In this document: positions 1 through 11,429 of the stretch, in pieces
How positions within the stretch are numbered: the first letter of the stretch is position 1
Layout of the letters: the number at the start of each line of letters is the position of its first letter
Assembly: GCF_051020765.1 (NCBI RefSeq)
Contig: NC_134933.1
Span: 8,343,461-8,407,460, forward strand
Direction: 5' to 3'
Length of the DNA stretch: 64,000 nucleotides
Source of the DNA: Lasioglossum baleicum
Taxonomy: Eukaryota; Arthropoda; Insecta; Hymenoptera; Halictidae
Notes under the pieces: generated by a model
What the model was told of the DNA's origin: nothing
The model's database searches: none
What the model saw: only the letters and a program-made list of their open reading frames with translations
Made by a program: the position numbers and the translations under genes

Positions 1-462
1 TACTGCACGCCATCCAGCTGGATCGTCGTGATCCTTTGAGCTGTAAATTGGTCTTAAGTGATTCGTGGCCCGATTTGCTTCGCGGACGAATTCCCTCGAA
101 TAAACCGACAGTGCAAACTGATAGTCTCTTGCTCTGCTCGACCCACCGAGTCTCGAGCAATCAAACAATTTTGCATGTGATGGACGTTGCCGGTGTGGAA
201 CACTTAGTTTCCAAAATACGATTTTTTTAATTTAAATAATTATTTTCTGCTTTGTAGTAGTGAATATTGCATTGTCATCCAGTTCTGAGCTATGTTTAAA
301 GTTCCATGTCTCTAGCTCATCGGGAAGTTAGTTTCAAATCAACTGCAAAATTTGTACCGAACAGACAAACGGACAGACAAGAAAGCGAGTTAATAAAAAC
401 GTGGTAAAAAGCTAAAATTTGGAAAAGCTTGAAATATTTAAATGATGTTATTTTCCTTCTAT
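1..462. other. No gene recognised
   Basis: A short open frame at 36-230 has no recognisable similarity. Nothing else was seen. Confidence 0.4.
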
Positions 463-696
463 TGGATTGGCAAGAAAGTAATTTCGGTATTTTATGGTAA
501 AATAAAACCGAATTTCTTTATTCAAGCATTTCAAGCGATGAACTTTAATCAATAAAATATTTTCTTCTTTATTCTATTTGGCAAAAGATCATCGAACAAA
601 AGGGAAAATGTCTTATTCGTTAAAGTTCATTGCTTGAATAAGAAACCGGGCTCTATTTCACCTTAAAATACCGAAATTACTTTCTTGCCAACCAAA
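463..696. mobile_element. Palindromic mariner-type MITE
   Basis: Terminal inverted repeat of about 32 bases with one mismatch (TTGGCAAGAAAGTAATTTCG at 467 and its complement ending at 690). The inner arms around AAGTTCATTGCTTGAATAA also pair. The end sequence resembles mariner ends. Confidence 0.7.
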
Positions 697-1190
697 AAGA
701 ACTGAACAGAATAGAAATGCTTTATCTTTAGCCTTCCGGCTATAAAAAGGGACTCGGTTTACACTTTGCTTCGAGCTATCATTTTCTTATCTTTCTCCTT
801 ACTCTTCTCTTTCCTTTTTCTCCCTAGCTTCCTCACAGTCATTCTATCCCTTCCTCCACATATCCCTTTCAAGTTCACTACATTCTCATATACCATATGC
901 TCAAGATTTCCGAAGGTATCCCCGCGTAACTAACATTTCCGACTTACCCTCTTCTTAATACAATAGGTTAAACATAATAGAAGTCTTTAATTCTTTCAAT
1001 GTTTTTACCGCTTTACGTTACAGCTATTTATTATTAACCGCATAAAATCCGTAGTCTATTAATCACACTTTGCCTAGCGCAGACAGAAATTCGAATGAAA
1101 TTAATGTCTATAAAACTAATTCTCTGATCGGCGAGTAAGATCAACTGCAAGCCCATAACATGTTTCGTACCATTATACTTCAAGAATATA

Positions 1191-1716
1191 CAGTGGCCCA
1201 CAAATGTGTTCGTTACCCTTTAAAACAGAATAACTTTTTTTATAATTGTACTGAACAACCTGATGGTTTGTAAGCAATTAGAAGCATTGGTTTACTAAAT
1301 CATCTGCAAAAAAGATTTTCCAAAAATTACAATTTACAAGGTTGCATGCAAAAATAAAAAAGGCGTTTTAAAAATTTTTTTATTTGGGTCCTTAATGAAA
1401 ATTTAAAATATATGTTTTGTAGATCTATGTTAGTTATACACATACTGAAAATTTCATCTGAATGAAATGATTTCATTCATTCATACAAAACAAATTGTTT
1501 TAATTTTCACTAAGGGTCCAAATAAAAAAGTTTTAAAAGATGCCTTTCTTATTTTTGCATGTAACCTTGTAAATCATAATCTTTGAAATTTTTTTTTTAA
1601 CACATCATTCAGTAAACCAATGCTTCCAATTGCTTACAAAACATCATGTCATTTGGTACAATTATAAAAAGGTTATTCTGTTTTAAAGGATGTACGAACA
1701 CTTTTGTGGGCCAATG
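1191..1716. mobile_element. 526-bp palindromic Tc1/mariner-type MITE
   Basis: Starts CAGTGGCCCACAAA and ends with its complement (one mismatch), flanked by TA at 1189-1190 and 1717-1718. The arms pair for roughly 240 bases each, including a GGGTCC...AATAAAAAA segment and the CAATTGCTTAC-like block. Confidence 0.82.
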
Positions 1717-2375
1717 TACATCCCATTCGATTTCGAAGCATTCTCCGTTTTCCGAAGACGATGGTTTACTAGATTCGGAATTAGGCATGCATATATTCAG
1801 ATCGGTGCGTCGCGTCGGTGATGTCATCGTCGCGAGGATATAATACAGGTGTCCCATCGATTCACCGGGGCACAAAAGCGATCTATCGATGGCGGCGGGG
1901 CCCGGTGACGGGAGAACAAAGAAGGAAATTCCTTTCTTGCCCCCCGTATTATCTCATCGAGGCACGTTTCTCTACCGTTGACTTCCGACCGGGCCGCAAA
2001 TGGCAGTCCCAGACGCGGGAAAAATCATCCGGTGAATCCTAATCTACCCGGTGTCCCGTTTCAGCATTCGTCGCATGGAACCGTTACGCGCGTCGCCGAC
2101 TATTAAATAATCTGATCGGTAAACCAACGCTCCGAACCATAGTTTTCGAGCCTTCCTTGACATACAACCCCACTTTCGAAGTCTCCCTCGTTCGAGTGAA
2201 CTGTCTCTGTTCACTGAGACCTGCCAAATCGATTGCCAGTGGAATTGTTTCACCGTGAAACGGTGTACTCTAAACCTACCGACCACTAAAAGCGATTAAC
2301 ATGTGTGTGTGTGTGTTCTACGTTACAAAAATGACAAGACTCTATTTATTTAGATTTTGTGCAATTTTTATCGCA
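1717..2375. other. No gene recognised
   Basis: Moderately GC-rich to 2280, then AT-rich with a short GT run (2302-2317). Small frames on both strands are not recognisable. AAACCTACCGACCAC at 2272 is a fragment of the TGGTAGGTTTAGTG repeat. Confidence 0.4.
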
Positions 2376-3453
2376 ATATCTAGGTGCACGGTAGTGCACC
2401 AGCCAAGTTCTCGCATACCTCCTTTTACACGAAACAACTCAACCGTTGTTTAGAGGCTTATAACTCGGCACTGGAGGCAGATGGAAAGATGTAATTTCGT
2501 AGACTTGTTAAATGCTATCATGTCTCAATATTGACGAAACATTAATCTTCCAACATTAGTAGGTTCCGAGATACAGGACCTCAAAAATCGCTAAATTTGT
2601 CACTTACTGACTGACTGACAGATCATCAAAACCTGTCTGGTACTTCCCATTGACCTACAAGCTTGAAATTTGGTACATATGTCCACCATAACAAATACTC
2701 AATGGAATAATTATCAAAGTTTCAAATTTTACACCTCAAAGGGGTTGTATTAAAAAAAAAAAACATTACGAAATAGGTAGAATAGTACATAGGATAGAAC
2801 ATAGCATTTGCTTACATAAGTATACGTTTTATTAGCTTCAAAGTCGCAACAAATACTGATGAAAAAAACAATCGCTCTAACGTAAACAAAAGAATCTGCA
2901 CCGAGCAACGTTTATTGCGGCGGGGGCAAACGGATATGAGCGTCGCCGGCAGATACATTGAATTTGGATTTTGTCTTACAGATTAGAAAAGGATTTTTTT
3001 CTTTGATACCTACTTGATAATTCATAAAATTTCAACAACAATTGATGAAATCCCAAGAAAAACATCCTGTAAACAGGAGCCAAGTTACTACGGCCGTAAA
3101 AAGTGTGTGATCAAACAAAATATCGCCAAGTTCGTTAGCTTAGAAATACCTCTTGCAATACTGAAAAAAGCGTTTGTAAAAATTAGTTTAAAAGAACGCT
3201 ATTTCATTTTTAAAAAAAAATTTCGTTTTTAAACCAATGGCCATAAAAGGTATTAGATAGCGGACAAGTTTGAATAATTTAGCCCTCCATGTAACTCCTT
3301 AAAAATGAAATAGCGTTCTTTTAAACTAATTTTTACAAACAACTTTTTCAGTATTGCAAGAGGTATTTCTAAGCTAACGAACTTGGCCGTATCTTGTTTG
3401 ATCTCACAACATTTTACGGCCGTAGGAACTTGGCTCCTGTTTACAGGATGTTT
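2376..3453. repeat. 1.1-kb dispersed repeat, copy 1
   Basis: Matches 10331-11411 in direct orientation over most of its length, from GGTGCACGGTAGTGCA to the final AACATCC-type palindrome. Contains an ACTGACTGACTGACAG run. The last ~395 bases form their own inverted repeat (3059-3453). No transposase frame was seen. Confidence 0.8.
3059..3453. mobile_element. Palindromic MITE with AACATCCTGTAAACAGG ends, copy 1
   Basis: The left arm from AACATCCTGTAAACAGGAG to TTAAAAGAACGCTATTTC pairs with the right arm ending CTCCTGTTTACAGGATG. It forms the 3' part of the dispersed repeat. Confidence 0.72.
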
Positions 3454-5278
3454 TTGTGGGGTATGCTTGGATAAAGGAATCTATCGAATCAATTTCCATG
3501 CAAGCAACTTCATAATTCCAATAACTTTGAAATGAGAAATATAAAACCGGTCATTTGACCGGCAGTGGTAGGTTCAGTGTTAAAAACGATTGCAATTCGA
3601 ATGTACCTTGGATCTCCTCCGCGACCAACGAAAGAAACGGACTCCGATCGGAGAATTCAAGTTCGAATGTTCGTGGTGATCGTTCTCGTACGGAACGTTG
3701 TTTACGAAGCCATAACAGTCGCTGTAGAGCACGGGACGCGTGCGCAGCGCTGAATCATTCTCTCTAACGCGATTTTAATTTGCCTTTGCCTGTGTACACT
3801 TCACTGACGCGGTCCGTTTCAGCCGGAATGGCCACTCGGTGGTTCTCGCGCTTCGGCGCGAGGGTTCGTTGAACTTGTACGGTTATTTGGTTAACAGTAC
3901 TCGTGAATTGCGACCTGTTTTGACCCCCGAATAGCCTTGAGACCAACAGTCTCGTTAATTGCCGCCTGTCGCTGAAAACTGGCCACGGCCGCGGAATTTC
4001 TGACGATCTCGGTCCACCGAGAGCAGACTTGTTTCGATCGCCGTTTTGCAAGATGAAACAAATAAAACCGGAGGTAAACCGACTGAAACATTCAGACTGC
4101 AGCGTGATTTTACTGAGGAACATTAAGAAAATCGTTAAATATCCTTCTAGCTTCTGAATCTTTGTGCAACCCTGGTCGCCATAAGTTAGGCTCTCGTAGG
4201 AAGATCTAATTTCCTCGCAATTCTCCACGGTTCTCGAATCACGAATGCTACGATAAACGGCCAATTGGAGGGATTAAGCGCGTCGATTGAGATAAATTCG
4301 AGAGACGGCTTCTTCAATAACGAAACGGTTTAAAAGAACAACGAGAGGAAGTTTCGCGTTGATTCTCGAACCGCGAAGCGACTCGAACGAATGAAAATCG
4401 CAGCGCGTAGAGCGTGTTCTTAGGGTGGTGCGTCCGGTGTAAAAATGTTCCGGATCGCGAAGCCGGCGGCGCAGGTGGCGGTAAACGACCTGCAGGCCTT
4501 GAGACGTCTGCCGCCAGTGTTCCCGCGAAAGAAGACAGCCGCCAGACGCTGCGGATCGCCGTTGCGTTCAGGAATGATGCCACTTGCGCCGCAATTAACC
4601 GGACGTCTATGGCGACGCGACAGCCCGAATGCGAATCGCCTAAACGACCGCAGAACGATTAACTACAGTAACCGGAATTTCAAATGTAAATTCCGAGGTT
4701 TGCTTCGCGAGAGGAATAATCGTTGGATCCGGGGATCGCAGAGAAACGATCACGAACGACGGACAATCGATCTAGGAGTTGCGCGCGTTTCCTTATCGGC
4801 TTCTGAATACCCCGGACGACGTCGGGAAATAATGCTGCGAAGATCGAACAAAGGCGTGCCGGCGAGTGTGGAAAACACAGAGTACACGGTTCCACGAGAC
4901 TGGCCGAGGATCGTCGAAGGACCCTTCAAAGAGGACGGTATCTTGGCTGACGTCCAACGAGGAAAGCCTCGAGATAATTGAGCAAACAGTCGGCAAACCG
5001 AGCAGCCAACTTGGGTGGTCGACTCGGAATGCAATTGCACGGGTAAAGGTTCTTTGAACGAGTAAAGGATCCCGACAGCGACACTACTTTACATCGGCGA
5101 ACGCTAAGGAAGTTCGAATGAGAAATGCTCCGGGCATTTCGAAAAGCCGCGTTCCCACGGAGCACGGGATCGTGCCCGAAGGTCGGAGCGAGCGAAATAC
5201 GGTTGGCGCGTCGCGTCGAACGGGTTAAAATCCGATATACGCGGATAATAGCGAGCGCTCGGAATGTTTGGTACGCAC
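3454..5278. other. GC-rich stretch, no gene recognised
   Basis: Frames of up to 178 codons on both strands look fortuitous for the GC content. Further exons of the signal-peptide gene could be here, but none could be supported. Confidence 0.35.
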
Positions 5279-5324
5279 CTGAGGCGAAGGCCGCGACGGC
5301 CAGCAGCAGCAGAGCGATCTTCAT
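5279..5324 (-). CDS. Probable first coding exon of a secreted protein (signal peptide)
   Basis: ATG at 5324 opens fifteen codons: a basic second residue, four leucines and an alanine-rich core ending FAS, a textbook signal peptide. A strong donor (TCAG|gtgcgtac) follows in phase 1, so the exon stops there although the frame stays open. Small secreted insect proteins (cuticular, chemosensory, odorant-binding, antimicrobial) often have such first exons, but I found no convincing second exon on the minus strand between 1 and 5278, so the product is unknown and the remaining exons may lie beyond position 1. Confidence 0.5.
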
Positions 5325-5686
5325 GTTGCCGTGTGTCGATTAATCGATCAAGCAGCCGTTTCCGTTTCCGACTCTCGGAATACACCGGATGTTAGTGTTA
5401 GGGTCGCGTTCTCGGACTGGCCTCGCGCTGCGCCGTGGGCCCCCTTAAGAGTCTTCTGCCCGGATCCCAGAGGAGGGGGTCGTTGAAGATGATTCACTGG
5501 CTAACCTAGAGCAGGACGAGCGAAGAGCGAACCAGCCCACGAAGGGACGCGGGCACGAGCGGGACAGCGAGACAGCGACTGGGGATACACGGGACGAACC
5601 GAAATGTAATCGACTTGCGTCGCGTCCGCCTCTTCTGCCAAAGAACAGCGTGGAAAGAAAGGTGCCAGGATCGGCTGCGGTAGAAA

Positions 5687-5756
5687 ACGAGAGAGAAAGA
5701 GAGAGAGAGAGAGAAAAAGAAACCCGCGCGTTGTAACGTCCGAAGACGACGACGAC

Positions 5757-5799
<43 letters not shown>
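5687..5799. repeat. GA and GAT microsatellites
   Basis: A (GA)n run at about 5689-5722 and a (GAC/GAT)n run at 5745-5799. They create the poly-His, poly-Ile and poly-Asp-like open frames on the minus strand, which are not genes. Confidence 0.85.
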
Positions 5800-6433
5800 C
5801 GGTCCGTTCGTTGACACGGGTACGCTTGAACTTTGTTCGCCGACGCGGCGATCGGCCGAAGTTCCTTGCCGAACAAAGGCTCTCTCTCCGTGATCGCCGA
5901 TGATAGGAGATTTCTCGAAATCATACCGTCGCGTTATCCCAAAGGGAACCGCGTAGGATCGCGCGAGAACCGCTTTGACAAGATGGAAGCCACAGAGAGG
6001 CGATCCCGGAGAGAGGAGATCGAAGAGATCGGCGCGTTTCCGAGCCAGCGCACCGGCCAGTTTACCAGGAGGCAACTCGCGAGGATCGTTTCTTGGGGAA
6101 CCCGCGCGCACCAATCTATTTGGAGTGCCGCTGCACGCTATTAATAACGTGGTCCTGTCATTTAGTTTGTTTTTGCAGGTGAACAGAGCCGAGCCGGGCA
6201 GAATCTCGCCGCGGCGCGGCTTCTCTTCACGGTCTTCATCGTCCTGAATGGAATCGTATCGACGCCGGCCGGGCAAAAACCACGCCGGCCTCAAGGTAGA
6301 CTTCATTTCTGAGCGTGCCCGCGGACGCGCTGCCGCACCGCGCGCCGCATACCATCCCTCAAAATCCTCGGGATCGCGAACGACGTCGTTAGCTGCTGCG
6401 GCCAGCTAACAGCGCGACGCGACGCCTCAACGC

Positions 6434-6637
6434 TGTGTTAAGTCATCGCTCAAGCGACGCCGTTTTCTCCAGAAAGAAAATACAAATCTAGAAAAACGCC
6501 GTTTCGAAATTTCAGGAATTGTCTTCGACGATTTCTGTGTTAAGTCGTCGCACAAGTAACGCCGTTTTCTCCAAAAACGAAATAAAAATCAAGAAAAACA
6601 CCGCTCCGAAATTTCAGGAATTGTCTTCGACGATTTC
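6434..6637. repeat. Tandem duplication, unit 102 bp
   Basis: TGTGTTAAGT at 6434 and again at 6536. The two units share GACGATTTCT ends and the CGCCGTTTTCTCCA block, with about 85-90 percent identity by eye. Confidence 0.7.
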
Positions 6638-6668
6638 TCGCGCTTCAAACACGTTCGCTATCATGATA

Positions 6669-7031
6669 TCCTTTTACGAAAAAACTTAAAAAAGAAACAA
6701 TTAAACCGACTTCGAAAAAACACACTAAAAAGTATAAAATAATTTCCATTTAATATATGTGAATACACACGAACTTAAATACAATACAATCTTTTCGAAG
6801 GCGGCGCAAAATTGAAAATTTTCGACACTGGAAATTACGAAAATCCTTAAATTGTTCTAAATGCTCTAATATATTTATATTTAAATAATAATATATTTGT
6901 GCGCCGCCTCCGAAAAGATTGTATTGTATTTAAGTTCGTGTGTATTCACATATATTAAATGGAAATTATTTTATACTTTTCAGTGCGTTTTTTCGAAGTC
7001 GGTTTAATTGTCTTTTTTTTAAGTTTTTTTT
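6669..7031. mobile_element. Palindromic element with TTTTTCGAAGTCGGTTTAAT arms
   Basis: Arms of about 140 bases: the CCGACTTCGAAAAAACACAC-type left arm pairs with the right arm ending GAAGTCGGTTTAATTG. A single further copy of the end lies at 7621-7640. Target duplication not resolved. Confidence 0.65.
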
Positions 7032-7074
7032 ATTTCACACTTTTTTTTATCTCTGTTATTATCTCTGTCAGCCG

Positions 7075-7291
7075 CATAGACATATAGAGATAGACTGCGC
7101 CGTCTTATGGGCGAGTTGAAGCCCACAATGGCGGCGCGCGGTACAAAGAGTGAGAGAGAGAGCATTAGCCGGGGTCCATAGCGCTCTCTTTCCAATTGAT
7201 GTATTTATTGATGTTTTATTTTTGTTTTTTGCCGCCATTGTGGGCTTCAGCGCTTCGTACAGGCCGCGCAGTCTATCTCTATATGTCTATG
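7075..7291. mobile_element. 217-bp MITE with 8-bp target duplication (hAT or P type)
   Basis: Terminal inverted repeat of about 26 bases, CATAGACATATAGAGATAGA at the left, perfectly paired at the right, then GCCCACAATGGCGGC arms inside. Exact 8-bp target duplication GTCAGCCG at 7067-7074 and 7292-7299. Confidence 0.85.
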
Positions 7292-8531
7292 GTCAGCCGT
7301 CACATTCCAAATCGTAATTTATAAATATCTGAAAGCGGCAATCGATAGCGGTAACGACGTCGCGTCGTTACTGTTCCTAATGTCTAACATTCAGCGGAGT
7401 TCACGACGGTATAACCACCCTACATTTTCGCAAATAAAATCGTAATTAATAAAGAAATGTAAAATTTTTTTTGCACGGGACCATCCCGGGAACATACTCT
7501 ACAAGATGCAAAACGTTTCGTTCCTATTGGTCCATCCATCTCGACGTAATCGGTGAACATACATAGAAAAAAAAAAGCGAAAAAGAAAGGCACATACAGA
7601 TCGAATTGAGTAACCTCCTCCTTTTTCGAAGTCGGTTAAAAATGAAATCTTCTGGCGGAACGAGATAAGTTTATAATGACATTATTCAACTTGTAATACG
7701 AAGTACTATTCAGTTAGGATCGGAAGGAAATGTATCAAATTTATATGAGCGGCGGATGTGGGTTCAGAGAGAATTTTAATAGAAACGACAACAGAGTACA
7801 GCATCGAAGACTCGACTTTTTCCCTTTTTCATTCTTCTGGTAGCACTGTCCATGCTGGACCGATGTCGTTGCACTCGTATATGGCAGATCACCTTCAATT
7901 AACAGCGAAGAGTCAACGCATTTTTCCGGGGAAATTGCTCGCGGACGAGCCGATGTGATCGTAGCTCCCTTCGGATCCATCCGGATTTCCTCTAAGCCCG
8001 GCGACGTTATAAATTCCATCGGCCGGCCGTTAATTACTCGGACAGGCTGGCACGGTCCCGCGGTCGCCAGGCATAGGCATCATCAGGCATCATCACGGCG
8101 ATCACGGGAGCGATCCGCGTGCGCGCCGCGCTCAATATACAGGGTGTTTGGCAACAGTTGGGAAGATATCGAAAAGGAAGGTACCCTGACCTCACCGACT
8201 ATCATTTTGTCGGGAAATCTTTCACCGACGCGACTTCGTCGGCAATGTCAACGTTCACAACGGGTGATCGAGCTCTATCGCGTAAGAATTGTAGAACGGC
8301 AAGAAAATTGAAACACATCAGCAACAGCAGTTGCTCCGAAATGTGTTATCCAACAGCTAAGAATATTGTGTTGTTCCAGAAGATGTCGTTTATTGTCCGA
8401 AGATTCTTCTCTAATAAACTAGAGGGCTAATCGATGAAATTTTTTTAATGAACGTAGCTTTCAAATGAATTTTTTCGAAAAATGAATTTCGAATTGTGTA
8501 TGTTAAATACACGCGAAACAGGGATCTGTAG

Positions 8532-8975
8532 CAGAATTAGACATTAATCGATTAAAATTTAAACCACGATTGATTGATTAATGTGTACGATTAAAAAAGG
8601 TGATCATTGAAGAATGGGCGATTGATTCAATCGATTGATGAAGTTAATCGTTAATCGTTGATTAAAAAAAGAAAATTGTCGAAAATCGGAGACTGATTTA
8701 ATCAATTGTTGAAGTTAATCATCACACGGTCTATTCATAAATTGCAATAAGGAGGGAGACAGAGAGAGAGAGACGAAGAGCGGAGACGGAGAATTGACAA
8801 ACATATATCTGAACAAAAACTCAGTTTATATTCTTTTACTTTGAATCATTTACAATTGAGAAGAATGTAATCGGTCACCGCAATGAACGACTAAAGTAAG
8901 CGTTTAATTGTTAATTGCGATTAACGATTAACGAAGTAGAAATGTCAATCCTCGATTAAATTTTGCCCAACTTTG
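8532..8975. mobile_element. 444-bp hAT-type MITE, AATCGATTAA-rich family
   Basis: Starts CAGAATTAGACATTAATC and ends TTTGCCCAACTTTG. Same family as 54626-55129. Flanks ATCTGTAG (8524-8531) and ATCTCTAG (8976-8983) are an 8-bp target duplication with one mismatch. Its interior is full of TTAATCGATTGAT-like motifs. Confidence 0.78.
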
Positions 8976-8983
8976 ATCTCTAG

Positions 8984-9366
8984 TAGGGCTGTTACTTTTC
9001 CGAAGCTTCGACTCTTCGAAGATTCGAAGGATCCGAAGGAACGAAGGGAACTTCGAAGTGCACGAAATTTCAAAGTCTTCGAAACGTATGAAGTTGTAAC
9101 TTATGAGTATCGTACCATGTCACGATTTCTGATAAATAGAAATATTAACACATTAAGTCAGTCACCAGTGACTGACGCTGAACTTTCCGTTTGGAGACTT
9201 TCCGTAATTAAATTAAATTTAAAAAATTGCATTCTATTAATAAATTTCGGGATCATATCACGAATATACTTAAAAACTAATACTTTGCAAACAAAATTTT
9301 AATCTTCGATGTTCGAAGCTCCGAAGCTTCGAAATCTTCGACCTTCGAAGGAAAGTAACAGCCCTA
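8984..9366. mobile_element. 383-bp hAT-type MITE with TAGGGCTGTTAC ends
   Basis: Terminal repeats TAGGGCTGTTACTTTCC-like, with TTCGAA-rich subterminal arms. Exact 8-bp target duplication ATCTCTAG at 8976-8983 and 9367-9374. Sister copy at 36711-37997. A 109-codon frame inside (8973-9302) is fortuitous. Confidence 0.87.
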
Positions 9367-9517
9367 ATCTCTAGTACATACTGCAAAGCTGGCTCTTGTT
9401 AGCCACCGTTGGTCAACTCCGATCGCCACCGACTTCGAAGCAAAGGCAAAATCGCAATTCTTTTTACAGGCGACTTTCGTCCTTTAAATTTTCTCCCACC
9501 TGTTGCCGAACACCCTG

Positions 9518-10149
9518 TATTGCGGTGGACGGTGTGGAGCGACGCGGTGGAAGAATCTCCATGACAGTCGGTGCGCAGGTTCGCACCGTGCCGATGCGCA
9601 AGGAGGTTTGAACCGGTTCCCTTGTTAAGCCTTTGGCGCCGTCTATTCTTATTCTCCGGTCTCTTTCCGTTGCTTAGTTTTTTCCCCCCCGATGCCCTCT
9701 ATCTGCCCTCCCCCATTAACGGAGGTGGTATCTTCGACGTCCGAGAGAAAAACGTATAATCGTTTCGCAATCGTTTAAACGCATCCGAGCGAGCGAGCGA
9801 GCGAGCAAGCAAGCAAGCAAGCAAGCGAATGAGCAAGCGTACGAGCGGATTTTTCCCGCGTTTAATGCGCGGCTATGCGCTCGAGAGGCTAGGGGGACGA
9901 GGCGATGGGGAGGTTCGTTCAGGGTCCGCGGCGTTAATTACCCCAATCTCGGCCGAGTAGACCGCCATTACGATACCGAGAAGGCTCCCATCCCAGGTAT
10001 CTTACATTCGTAACGAACGATTTTCATCCGCGGGAACGAGCGCGAACCTGCTCGGTATTAGCACGTTAATGTACCCGCCCGGGCCACGTTCGCAAAAACC
10101 TGGACAGAATTCATGTAGCCGGTAATTATGCATCGTTAGCTGCGAATAA
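9518..10149. other. GC-rich stretch, no gene recognised
   Basis: Holds the tetranucleotide microsatellite. The segment 9930-10140 is complex, non-repetitive sequence with TTAATTACCCC and GGTAATTATGCATCG, possibly conserved non-coding DNA, but there is no direct evidence for a role. Confidence 0.3.
9787..9830. repeat. (GCGA)n/(GCAA)n tetranucleotide microsatellite
   Basis: GAGCGAGCGAGCGAGCGAGC followed by AAGCAAGCAAGCAAGCAAGC. Confidence 0.85.
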
Positions 10150-10330
10150 ATACGGTAAATATATAATTTATTTATTTGGGAAAGTGATGGGGTACAGGAG
10201 CAAGTTAAAAGGAAGGAAAGAAAGGTTAGATGATGATTTCACGGAGGAAGAGCGAGGAGGGCAAGGTAGAAAATTGAAAGGGAAGCGGAGACGGAAAGGA
10301 TGAAAGGAAAGAGTGTACAGGTTGGATTGG
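10150..10330 (+). pseudogene. Shorter copy of the ORF1-like remnant
   Basis: About 170 bases that match 11412-11570 in direct orientation, both starting near ACGGTAAATATAT and ending near TGTACAGGTTGGAT. The two copies sit on either side of the 1.1-kb dispersed repeat at 10331-11411. Confidence 0.45.
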
Positions 10331-11411
10331 ATATCTGGGTGCACGGTAGTGCAGCAGCCAAGTTCTCGCACTACATACCCCCTTTTACACGAAACAACTT
10401 AGCCGTTTTTTAGAGGCTTATAACTCGGTATTGGAGGCAGATGGAGAGATGTAATTTCATGCACTTGTTAAATGCTATCATGTCTAAATATTGACAAAAC
10501 ATTAATCTTCCAACATTGGGAGATTCCGAGATATAGGACCTCAAAAATCGCTAAATTTGTCACTGACTGACTGACTGACAGATCATCAAAACCTTTTGGG
10601 TACTTCCCATTGGCTACAAGCTTGAAATTTGGTACATAGGTCCATCATAACAAACACTCAAAGGAATAATTATCACAGTTTCAAATTTTACACCTTAAAG
10701 GGGCTGTATTGAAAAAGAACATTACAAAATAGGTACGTAGGATAGAACATAGCAGCGTAACATACATAAGTATACGTTTTATTAGCTTCGAAGTCGCAAC
10801 AAATACTGATGAAAAAAAACAATCGCTTTAACGTAAACAAAAAAGACTGCACCGAGCATCGTCTATAGCAGCGGGGGCAAACGGATCCGAGCGTCGCCGT
10901 CAGAGTGTTAATCTTCGATATAGTCTTGCAGATTAGAAAAGGATTTTTTTCTTTGATACCTACTTGATAATTGATGAAATTTCAAAAAACATCCTGTAAA
11001 CAGGAGCCAAGTTACTACGGCCGTAAAAAGTTGTGTGATCAAACAAAATATGGCCAAGTTCGTTAGCTTAGAAATACCTCTTGCAATACTGAAAATAGCG
11101 TGTGTAAAAATTAGTTTAAAAGAACGCTATTTCATTTTTAAAGAGTTACATGGAGGGCTAAATTATTCGAACTTGGCCGTTACGTTTTAAACCAATGGCC
11201 ATAAAAGGTATTAGGTAGCGGACAAGTTTGAATAATTTAGCCCTGCATGTAACTCTTTAAAAATGAAATAGCGTTCTTTTAAACTAATTTTTACAAACAA
11301 CTTTTTCAGTATTGCAAGAGGTATTTCTAAGCTAACGAACTTGGCGATATTTTGTTTGATCACACACTTTTTACGGCCATTGGAACTTGGCTCCTGTTTA
11401 CAGGATGTTTT
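10331..11411. repeat. 1.1-kb dispersed repeat, copy 2
   Basis: Second copy of the repeat at 2376-3453, with the same internal ACTGACTGACTGACAG run and the same terminal palindrome at 10985-11411. It is bracketed by direct copies of an ORF1-like retroelement fragment (10150-10330 and 11412-11570), which copy 1 lacks. Confidence 0.8.
10985..11411. mobile_element. Palindromic MITE with AACATCCTGTAAACAGG ends, copy 2
   Basis: Same arms as the element at 3059-3453, with a slightly longer centre. Confidence 0.72.
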
Positions 11412-11429
11412 TGTTACGGTAAATATATT

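Larger units (their letters stand above)
8140..9517. mobile_element. Tc1/mariner-type element split by two hAT MITEs
   Basis: Ends are CAGGGTGTTTGGCAACAG and the complement of CAGGGTGTTCGGCAACAG, flanked by TA at 8138-8139 and 9518-9519. Two hAT-like elements (8532-8975 and 8984-9366) lie inside. Without them and their target duplications it would be about 535 bp. No transposase recognised. Confidence 0.75.

Noticed and set aside
4926..5324. 132-codon open frame continuing after the signal peptide
   Set aside because: The sequence after the strong donor has no secreted-protein character; the exon most likely ends at 5279.
5445..6306. 159 and 266 codon minus-strand frames with poly-His or poly-Ile runs
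   Set aside because: Driven by GAT and GA microsatellites, with no domain and no splice support.
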